Assembly: GCA_948144175.1 (NCBI GenBank)
Contig: CANXME010002088.1
Span: 434,001-498,000, forward strand
Length of the DNA stretch: 64,000 nucleotides
Direction of reading: 5' to 3'
From: Closterium sp. NIES-65
Lineage: Eukaryota; Streptophyta; Zygnematophyceae; Desmidiales; Closteriaceae
Shown here: positions 44,358 through 52,860 of the stretch, piece after piece
Numbering within the stretch: the first letter of the stretch is position 1
Layout of the letters: each line of letters begins with the position of its first letter
The notes under the pieces: model-generated
The model's input: only the letters and a program-made list of their open reading frames with translations
Database searches by the model: none
Told to the model about the DNA's origin: nothing
Program-made: the position numbers and the translations under genes

Positions 44358-45888
44358 TGCTATCAGAGCGACTACGCTCCTGGCCTGTGGGCCCACCTAA
44401 CTGCTTCCGCTGTTACTCTGTGTACTACACACCCCGTGGCGTGCCCCTCGCGCGACCCTTAGTGGCCCTGTCGCCACCCCCCGCGGCCCCCGTCGCCGCC
44501 CTTCTCGGCCCCTCGCGGCCCCTTCGCGGCCCCGTTGCCGCCCCTTTCGGCCCCTCGCGGCCCCTTCGCAGCCCCGATGCCGCCCCTTTCAGGCCCCTCG
44601 CGGCCCCTTCGCGGCCCGTCCCCGCCCTTCCAGGCCCCTCGCGGCCCCTTCGCTGCCCCGTCGCCGCCCCTATCGGCCCCGTCGCCGCCGCCAGCCGCCC
44701 TGCCGCCGACCCTAGCGGCCCCGTCGCCGCCCCTATCGGCCCCGTCGCCGCCGCCAGCGGCCCCGTCGCCGCCCCTATCGGCCCCGTCGCCGCCGCCAGC
44801 GGCCCCGTCGCCGACCCTAGCGGCCCTTTCGCCGCCACCGGTCCCGTCGCCGATCCTAGCGGCCCCGTCGCCGCCCCTATCGGCCCCGTCGCGGCCCCTA
44901 TCGGCCCCGTCGCCGCCTCCAGTGGCCCCCGTCGCCGCCACTTGCGGCCCCATCGCCGCCCCTTTCGGCCCTTCCTCGACCCTGCCCCGGCCCTAGCCCG
45001 GCCATGCTGCGCCGCCAGTCGCGGCGCACCGGGGGCACGTGCACCCCCCCCCCCCCCCCCCCCCCCCCTTTTTCCCGTCGCCCGTCGCGGCTCCCTCGGG
45101 GGCCGCGACCTGGGAAGGGGGGGCGAGCGTCGCCCCTTCTGCCGCCTGTTTTGGCGCCCTGGGAGACCGCGCGTCGCCCCCCCCCCCCCCCCCCCCTAAC
45201 CTCCCTACCCACTGTCCCGCCCTGCCCTGTGTTAGGGTCTGGGGGTGGCGAGTAGGGGGTGACGGGTGTGTGGTCTCCCCTGCTCCTCCTCCTCCTTCGT
45301 CTCCCACTGCTGCAGCTGTCGCTGAGGGGGGTGGATGTGTGGGAGCCTGGGGTTTAGGGTTTAAGGGGGGTGCTGTGGGAGTGGAGCTAGGGTTTTGAGG
45401 GAGGTGGATGTGTGTGAGCCTGCGGTTTAGGGTGTAAGGGGGGGTGCTATGGGAGTGGAGCTAGGGTTTGAGTAGGGGGTGTGTGTCGAGAGGTGTGGGG
45501 CAGCTGGAGGAGGTTGGTTGAACGGAGGTTGTCGTCGTGTCGTCAGCAGCACCAGTAGTCCGGGGCGCTGCTCCGGTAGCCCAGTCGTAGCGAGCTGTGC
45601 CAGTCGCCCGTGGGTCCGTTGCTCGTCTGCCGCTAGTCTTAGTCGCGGAGCCAGTTACTCCAGTAGTCCGGAGCGCTGTTCCGGTAGCCGCTGAGCCAGT
45701 GTGACTCCTGTTGCCCGTGTGTCTGCAGCTTCAGCCGTCGCCTCCTATCTCCTCTCCTCTTACAGTCTGGCCTCCTCCTCCTCACTTGCCCTTTGTGAAT
45801 GACTCTAGCTTTGCTCGCTATTGTGAACTCCTGCTCTATGCCCGCTTGCTCATTGTGCTGATTACACCCCACTTTGGCTATGGGGGTG

Positions 45889-46028
45889 TGTCAGAATGTT
45901 ATGTTTGTCTAGCCTGCAGTGGGGTACTCAATAGTGAGGACAGCCCAACTTAGGGTTTCATATATGTACTCAACTGCTTGCTAGTGAACCATCCTCTCTT
46001 CTTCCATTCTCTCGTTCTAAACTTCACA
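45889..46028 (+). repeat. 3' LTR of N1
   Basis: 140 bp, flanked on the right by the CCGTC target-site copy. Confidence 0.92.
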
Positions 46029-46876
46029 CCGTCGCCCACGCTTGTCCATCCCGTCGCTCACCGCTTTCCCTTTCCGTCGCCCACGCTTTTCCATCCCGTT
46101 GCTCACCGCTTTCCCTTCCCGTCGTTCGCCCTTTTCCTTCCGTTCCCCCTCGCTTTTCCTTCCTGTTGTTCCCGCTCCTCCCGTCGATCCCATCGCTTTC
46201 GTCCCTCACGTCGCTCACGTTGCTCCCGTCGCTCTCTTCCCTTCGGTCCCATCCCGTCCCTCTCCGTCTCTCGCCTTCCTTCCCTCTTCGCCTCTCCCTT
46301 TTCCCTACACAGTCCTACCCTCAGCACTGTGTCCCCCTTCTCTATGTGCAGCGTCCCCGCTTCCCTACGCACATTTCCCGCCCCCTTTCCTACGTGCAGT
46401 TTTTCCTTTCCCTGCGTGCAGCTCCCCCCACATGTCCTTCCCCCTGTTGCCCTGATCCCTATGCCCCATGCCACATGCCCAATGCCCCAAGTTCACATGC
46501 CACATGCCCCACGCCTCATGCCCCATGCCCCACGTCCCATGCCCCATGCTCTCATTGCCTCTTCGCCTCTTCCATTCATCCCTCCTTCCTTCCCGTCTCT
46601 GCTCCTACCCTCCCTTCCCGCTCCTCGCTCTTCGCGCTCGTATTGTTTGCCCTGCCTGCCGCCCTCACTTTCCGTGCGTGCCGCCTTTGTTCTCCCTGCC
46701 CGTTCGGAGCACTAGTGTTCCCCCTTTCTGAACCAATCCGCTTCCCCCCGCCCTTCTCTCTCCCTCTCCCCCTTCCATATCCCATGTGCCCATCCTCAAC
46801 CCGCTCTTTCACTCTCGACGCTCACATCACTCCCAACGCTTTCACTCCCGACACTCTCTCACTCCCGACACTCTCT
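46029..46876. repeat. CT-rich host DNA with 45-bp units, then ATGCCCC-type heptads
   Basis: The 45-bp tandem repeat continues from the left of N1 to about 46130. From 46455 to 46555 the sequence is dominated by CATGCCCCATGCCCCA-like units. No supported gene. Confidence 0.7.
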
Positions 46877-47229
46877 TGTCAGTAGAGCTGCACTGTGAGA
46901 TCCCCGATTGATCCTTGGGGGGTTACACGCATGTTAGCCTGGGGGGTTATGGGCGCACTGACCCGCTGCTGAAACAAGCCCTTTTATCCCAATGGTCTAG
47001 TGGTTGGGATTCTGACATGGTATCAGAGCGGTCTCGGGTTCGAATCCCGGTGTATGCACATGCAGGACGTTGCCGCTGTGCTCAGTCCTGGGCCTCCCAG
47101 TATGGGGGGGTGTCAGTAGAGCTGCACTGTGAGATCCCCGATTGATCCTTGGGGGGTTACAGGCATGTTAGCCTGGGGGGTTATGGGCGCACTGACCCGC
47201 TACTGAAACAAGCCCTTTTATCCCAAACA
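46877..47229 (+). mobile_element. Miniature LTR element (TRIM/SMART-size, 353 bp) carrying a tRNA-like internal promoter
   Basis: The 5' LTR is read as 46877-47017 (141 bp, TGTCAGTAG to CTGACA), followed by PBS TGGTATCAGAGCGG (47018-47031). The 3' LTR is 47111-47229 (119 bp), the same apart from two substitutions and lack of the 22 bases 46993-47014. The internal region is only 93 bp and ends in a G-rich PPT (47102-47110). TCTCT at 46872-46876 and 47230-47234 is a plausible target-site duplication, though in CT-rich DNA. An A-box-like TGGTCTAGTGG (46993-47003) and an exact B box GGTTCGAATCC (47037-47047) lie 44 bp apart, as in tRNA genes. No coding capacity. Confidence 0.85.
46987..47050 (+). 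other. tRNA-like sequence (tRNA-Glu-like 5' half; A and B boxes) across the LTR/PBS junction
   Basis: TCCCAA plus GGTCTAGTGGTT resembles the 5' half of eukaryotic tRNA-Glu. An anticodon-like stem-loop TCTGA-CATGGTA-TCAGA (47011-47027) has five pairs and a seven-base loop and overlaps the PBS. A T-arm-like CGGG-TTCGAAT-CCCG (47035-47049) follows. The acceptor stem does not close and the loop lacks U33, so I do not call a functional tRNA gene. An RNA polymerase III start here would first meet TTTT at 47216-47219 in the 3' LTR. Confidence 0.6.
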
Positions 47230-47234
47230 TCTCT

Positions 47235-47704
47235 CACTCCCGACGCTCTCTCACTCCCGACGCTCTCTCACTCCCTACATCCTCAATCTTTCCCCCTCTC
47301 CCCCACTGTTCCCCCTCACCCTCACCTCAGCCTTTTCCCAACTCCACTCACCCCTGCTGCCCCAAGCTGCACGTGGCTGCTGGGGTGGTCACCTCTCCAT
47401 ACATCATTCGCTGCTTCCATCATTGTCACTCCTCTCTCTGCCTCTCTCGTCAAATCCCTCTAAGCACATCCCCTCCTTTCCCACTCGCCCCCTCCCTCCT
47501 TTCCCTCTCAGCCCCTCTCCATCCCCCTCAGCCCCTCTACCCCTTTCCCTCTCGACCCTTCTCCCCCCCTCTTTTTTCAGCCCCTCTACCCCTTTCCCTC
47601 TCAGCCCCTCTAATCGTTTCCCTCTCAGCCCCTCTAATCGTTTCCCTCTCAGCCCCTCTTCCCCTTGTTCCTCCCTCCCTTTCCCCCTGTCCTTCCCTCC
47701 TTTT
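47235..47704. repeat. CT-rich host DNA with 24-bp tandem repeat
   Basis: Pyrimidine-rich. TTTCCCTCTCAGCCCCTCTA-type units of 24 bp repeat at 47593-47616, 47617-47640 and partly from 47641. No gene seen. Confidence 0.75.
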
Positions 47705-47839
47705 TGTCAAACTAAATGTTTATTGTTAGTTAGGCTGTATTGGGACTAGCTTTAGGGGGTACAGAATTTCTCTCGACATTCTAGCCTTCTACCCCCATCT
47801 TGAACTAATCTACTCAATTCTTGCCTAGTATTCTTAATA
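47705..47839 (+). repeat. 5' LTR of Copia-6
   Basis: 135 bp, TGTCAAACTAAATG to CTTAATA. The terminal CA has become TA. Confidence 0.75.
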
Positions 47840-48588
47840 TGGTAACTAGAGCAATAGGTCCTTAGGACCTGAGATTCGGGCCCACCATTGTCTGCCCCTA
47901 CAGCCTTGCCTGCCTTGCCTGCTGCCCGCGCGAGCCTTGGCTACGCGCGCCCATTAAAATTCTTTTTTTTTAGTGCGCCCCACTACTGCACCTCGCGAAC
48001 GGCCCGCTGCAGCTTAGTGCGTCGTGCTGCCCGCCTCAGCCGCCCGTCGCCTGCAGCCGCGCGAAGCCCGCAGCCTGCCGCTCGACGCCGCGCACAGCTT
48101 GCAGCCGCGCGCAGCCCGTTGCCACGCGTAGCCCGCCGCCCGCCGCTGCGTGCAGCCTGCAGCCGCGCGCAGCACGTCGACCCAAGCAGCCCGCAGCCGC
48201 GCGCAGCTTGCAGCCCCCGCGCATCCTGTCGCTGCTGCGCTCTGCTCTGCCTGCACGCTGCCGCCTCGCCCTGCGCGCTTGCTGCCCTGCCTTGTGCCTG
48301 CCTTGTCTTGCACCTTCCTGCCTTGCACCTGCCGGCCTGCCTGCCTGCTTACTGGCCTGTCTGCCTGCCTACTGGCCTGCCTGCCTGCCTTGAGTCTTGC
48401 GGCCTGCATGCCTGCCTTGTGCCTGCCTTGCCTTGCACCTTCCTGCCTTGCACCTGCCGGCCTGCCTGCCTGCCTACTGGCCTGCCTGCTGGCCTGCCTG
48501 CCTGCCTTGCGCCTTGCATCCATTGCGCCAGCCTGACTTATGAGCCTGATAGCTGTTGTGGTCTGCTGCCTTTGCCTATGCTGCTGTA

Positions 48589-51500
48589 ATGGTGACGCTT
48601 AACGTTCTAGCGTTTGAGCCCGACGGTCGCCCGATAGAGTTTGCCACTTGGCTTGACGACCTGCAGCTATTTCTTATGACAGATGCCAAAGATGGCGTTT
48701 CTCTGTTCGATCACGCGCCAGGCACTGCCGTTGCCCCTATTGCCACTGATCCTGTTCTTCACCGCTCACAGTGGCAGACTCGCGATGTTGCTGCGCGCCT
48801 CGCTATCGGTAACACACCTGCCGATCACTGAGCGCACGCATTTTAGTCAGCACAAGATTGCTAAGGCGCTATATGACGCTGTAGTTGCACGCTATTCCTC
48901 CCCAACCACTGCAGTCATAGGACGCCTCATCCTGCCGTACCTGTTCCCCGACCTGTCCTCGTTTACCATCGCTGAGGACCTCATCTCTCACCTCCGCACT
49001 AGTGACGCCCGCTTTCGTGCCGCTCTTACCGACATGTACCTCGCCACGAACACCTCACCGCTATACTTTACCCTCTACATCCTCGTCACTCGCCATCCCT
49101 AACACTCTTAGCTCGGTCAGGGGACCATTTCCTCGCCAAGGACCCTACCACTATCACGCTAGCCGACTTCGAGCAGCAGCTTCTAGCAGCAGAGAAGAAC
49201 ATCCTCGCTGTAGGTGCTGCCCGTGGCACTCCACGCACTCCCCTCTTTGAGGGGTGCTCCCCCTCCCCTCTTGCCCCCTCCTACGTCTCAGCTGCTGCTG
49301 CAGTCGACCTCCTCAGTGCTGAGAAGGTTGCAGCGGCTTCCGCTCCTAGTGGAAAGCGCGGCAGTGGCAGGGGCGGCAAGGGTGGCAGGGGTGGTGGCGG
49401 TGGCGGTGGCGGGAGCGGTGGTGGAGGCGGCGGGGGTGGTGGCGGTGGTGGGGGTGGTCTTGAGGGTGGAGGAGGTGGGTGGGGCGGTGGTGGAACCGGG
49501 AGTGGTGGAGGTGGCAGCGGAGGTAGTGGAGGAGGAGGCAGTGGTGGTGGCAGTGGAGGTGGGGGCGGGAGTGGGACCAGCCATAAGGGGAGTTCCAGTG
49601 GTGGCCAGCAGCAGCAGCAGCGCCAGACCCCCTCTTCTCAGCAGCTCCATGACTGGTATGCTGGGCGTGAGGCGTCTGGGGGTCCTGGTCGCTGCCCCTA
49701 TGTCATTCTCACTGGTCCCCGTAAGGGTCGCCCATGCAACGACTTTCACACTGAGAACCGCTGCTTCGCTCGGCTCAGCGACGCCTGGCGCGTCAAGTTT
49801 CCTGATGCTGCTGAATTCCCCAACTGGGCAGATTTGCTTAGGCGTGATATACCTATCTTTGATCTTGATTATGATGTAATCCTTGCTGCCATGTATGCAT
49901 TGACTGTAAGTGCTGAGGGTGACTGTTACTTGTGTGTGCCGCCAGACCCCGGTATAGACTCAGGTATAGCGCCTGCAGCCCTAGGTGCTAGTGAGTCTGC
50001 TCTCCCTGGTACTGCGTCCGCTTAGGCCTTGCACACCTTTACACTTGACCTGGTGCTTCCGGCTGTTTCTTTCGTGACAGCACCACAGTCACTCCCCTTC
50101 GTCGTCCTGTCCCTGTCTCACTGGCTGACCCCTTTGGGGGCCAGTGCTTGCACGGTCCACCACTGTGCTTCCGTGTCCGGCGGTCCCGTCTGGTGAGCTG
50201 TCAGGTCTCCACCTCTCCTCGTTCTCTACGAACCTGGTGAGCAACGCCGTCCTTCAGGATCACTGGGTTGACATCTTAAATCCTGGAGGACAGCGTGTGG
50301 CGATCTGCACGTGCTTCCGGACAGGCCGCCACATGGCCACGTTCACACGTGCGCCTGGGTCCAGTCTGTACACCCCTCACCACTGCGTCGCGCTACACCC
50401 CTTGTCCTCCCCAGCTGTACGCGTCTGCTCAGGTAGCTACCCAGTGTGAGTGTCGCCGGCTGTCGCACGACACTCTCCTGTAGCACCACGCCTTGGTCAA
50501 CCCCTCCCTGCCTCGCCTTCGGAGCATGCACTCTCGCTTCCTGGTCTCTGGCCTTCCCAGGTCTCTGCCTGCCGCTCCCTCCCTCGCCTGCGCCACCCTG
50601 CATTCGTTGTGTCGAGGGGCGGCAGCTCGCCGCTCCTCACTCCTCCTCGTTCCCTCCCACAGAGGCTCCACTGCAGACTCTCCACCTGGACGTGTGGGGC
50701 CTAGCCCGCATCCGTGGACATGGCCACGAGCGGTACTTCCTGCTGGTCGTCGCCGGACTACACACGTTTATACCACGGTCTTCCCCTTGCAGCGCACGGG
50801 AGACGTCCCTAACTGTTTTGATCCCCTGGATCCGCGCTGTTCGTCTCCCAGCTCCCGCGAGCGGTTCCAGTCGGACCTTCCTGTCCTTCGTCTGCACTCT
50901 AACAGAGGGTGGTGAGTTCTCCTCAGACCTCTTGGCAGCCTACTGTGCGGAGCACGGCATCTGCAAGACGTTCACGCTTTCGGCCTCTCCGCAGCAGAAT
51001 GGGGTTGCTGAGCGCCGCATTGGCTTAGTCATGGAGGTCGCTGGTACCTCCATGATCCATGCGGCTGCCCCCCATTTTCTGTGGCCGTTTGCGGTCAAGT
51101 ACGCTGCACATCAGCTCAACCTCTGGCCCTGTGTCTCTGTATCGGAGACGTCGCCCACACTGCGTTGGATGGGGGAGGTTGGCGATGCATCGTGTTTCCG
51201 CGTCTGGGGTGCCCGTGCCTTTGTTTCGCGATACCGCTAACGGACAAGCTCTCCCCTCGCGGCCATTCCCTCCGTCTTCCTTGGCTTTTGTCCCTGACGC
51301 GCCTGGCTGGGCAGTTCTACGACCCAACCCATGCGCCGTGTATTTGCGTCTCAGGACGTCACCTTTGACGAGTCCGTCCCCTTTTACCGTCTCTTCCCTA
51401 CCGCACTACTCCTCTCCCCCCTTGCGCCGCTCTTTCTCGCTCCAGGTCCTCCCCAGGTAGACCCCCTCCCCGCGCAGGTCCTGCTCCTTCAGATGTTTCT

Positions 51501-52485
51501 TAGGTAGACCCTCCCGTGCCTGCCCTGTGGAGGTCACTAGTGACTTAGGTCCTGTTGGGGGTGGTCCTGCTTGAGGTGCTGTGTCTGGGGGTGCTGAGCC
51601 TCAGGGTGTGGAGCCTGAGCCTAAGGAGCCTGGGGGTGCTGAGACTGGGGGTGCTGAGCCTCGGGGTGCGGAGCCTGCGTGTGAGGAGCCTGGGGGTGCG
51701 GAGTCTGGGGGTGCTGAGCCTGCGTGTGCGGAGCCTAGGGGTGCTGAGTCTGGGGGGGTGCTGAGGACTGCTACTCCGCGGTCTCCTTGGAGTACCCGTC
51801 TTCGTGCGCGTGTACCTCTCACCTCACAGCAGCTGCACGACTGGTACGATCGCCGTCAGGGTCGCGCTTCTGGAGCTCAGGAGCTCTGCTGCTAGAGGTA
51901 CTTCTACTGCCGTTACTGGAGTTGGGAGTGGTGCTGGTCTCAAAGGGTGCTCGTACTGGAGTACTGGAGCTGCTGGGGCTGGATGTGCTGTTGAGCCTGA
52001 GGGTACTCCTGGTGGAGACCCTGGATCTGGGGGTGCTGCTGCTGGAGACACTGAGGCTAGTGACCTTGGGACAAGAGGTGCTGGTTGTGGGGGTTGCTTC
52101 TGCTGAGGGTGCTGGAGCTGCTGAGGATGCTGGAGCTACTGAGGGTGTTGGAGCTGCTGAGGGTGCTGGAGCTGCTGGAGGTACTGGAGCTGCTGAGGGT
52201 GGTGGAGCTACTGGTGTTGGAGCTGCTGGTACTGGTGGCGCTGCGCAGCGACGCCTGTTCTTTGCCCCGCCTTCTCCGTCGTCTCTACCAACGCCTGCCT
52301 CCGTGCTTCGCCAGATTCTTAGCCTCCCGTCATCTACTGGTCTTCCGTTACAGCCTGGCTCACCCCTGCCTGCTCCTTCTCCTTACACTGAGCAGTCAGG
52401 AGGTCTTGCTGAGCGTCGTGAGCTTGCATCGCGTCTTGTCTCGCCTGTTCGTTCTGGTCGTCGTGTTCCTCGTCAGCGTCAGCGG
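48589..52485 (+). pseudogene. Copia-6 gag-pol, 3'-truncated and multiply frameshifted
   Basis: The start MVTLNVLAF (48589) aligns with MATPSVLAF. Gag is shifted near 48800 and again near 49100, then runs through a polyglycine tract (about 49370-49570), a Gln run, QQLHDWYA (Trp codon 49654) and C-x13-C-x3-H-x4-C. A TAG lies near 50023. The protease site has lost two bases just after LD (about 50048). The integrase is in pieces (DVWG near 50691; QQNGVAERR near 50993). The linker has EPGGA-like repeats (51580-51760) and QQLHDWYD (Trp codon 51842). The coding homology stops at the Gypsy-A boundary in the Ser/Arg/Pro-rich segment before RT. Confidence 0.88.
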
Positions 52486-52860
52486 TGTGAGGATCTGGGA
52501 TCGAGCTCAGAAAAGATGATTCAAATTGAATTGAATGATCACCTGGGTACACACGAGGCTATATATAGGCTCGACACAAGGCCCCGTAACCAGGTGTTAC
52601 GCGAAGGTTCCGCGGGTCGCGAAGCGTCCCGAACAGATCCTTACCGAATTCGGTAGAAGGCAATTCGGTGGCAACCGAAAAGCCAGAATTCGGTTGCACG
52701 CAACCTAGCTCGGTGCTATAACTATAATAAAATATAGGAAAGCACCTAGCCTAGGAAATCAAGCAATTCATGCATGCATATGATTATCCTATGCCTAATA
52801 AATAGCATGATAAAGTAGAGGCAAGCAAGCATAGCTGGCATAAGCCGTCGTACTCTCACA
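52486..52860 (-). repeat. 3' LTR of Gypsy-A
   Basis: 375 bp, closely similar to 58457-58830 with scattered one-base indels. Confidence 0.92.

Larger units (their letters stand above)
44218..46028 (+). mobile_element. N1: coding-free copia-type LTR element with exact target-site duplication
   Basis: 1811 bp. LTRs of 140 bp at 44218-44357 and 45889-46028 differ at about two positions. The exact 5-bp duplication CCGTC lies at 44213-44217 and 46029-46033. PBS TGCTATCAGAGCG (44358-44370), GGGCCCACC (44389-44397) and the PPT TATGGGGGTG (45880-45888) match the autonomous copia family. The interior is a GC-rich leader of GGCCCCGTCGCCGCCCC-like repeats, C runs of 25 (45044-45068) and 21 (45177-45197), and a short tail. 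No gag or pol motif is present. It must be moved in trans. Confidence 0.92.
47705..52485 (+). mobile_element. Copia-6: divergent copia element, decayed and truncated by Gypsy-A
   Basis: It has a 5' LTR (47705-47839), PBS TGGTAACTAGAGC (47840-47852), the near-perfect palindrome AGGTCCTTAGGACCT (47856-47870), GGGCCCACC (47878-47886) and a repeat-rich leader (about 47930-48540, with CCTGCCTGCCTTGC-like units). The coding region then runs until Gypsy-A starts at 52486. RT, RNase H and the 3' LTR are missing and do not reappear beyond Gypsy-A. Confidence 0.88.

Noticed and set aside
45044-45197. C runs of 25 and 21 as possible assembly gaps or regulatory i-motifs
   Set aside because: Homopolymer length is unreliable in sequencing, and nothing else supports a function.
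45978-46885. CT-rich ORFs of 230-245 codons
   Set aside because: Pyrimidine-rich low-complexity DNA has few stops. No domain, and overlapping frames look equally protein-like.
46987-47060. A functional tRNA-Glu gene
   Set aside because: The acceptor stem does not pair, U33 is absent and the anticodon-loop region is the retroelement PBS. Kept as tRNA-like only.
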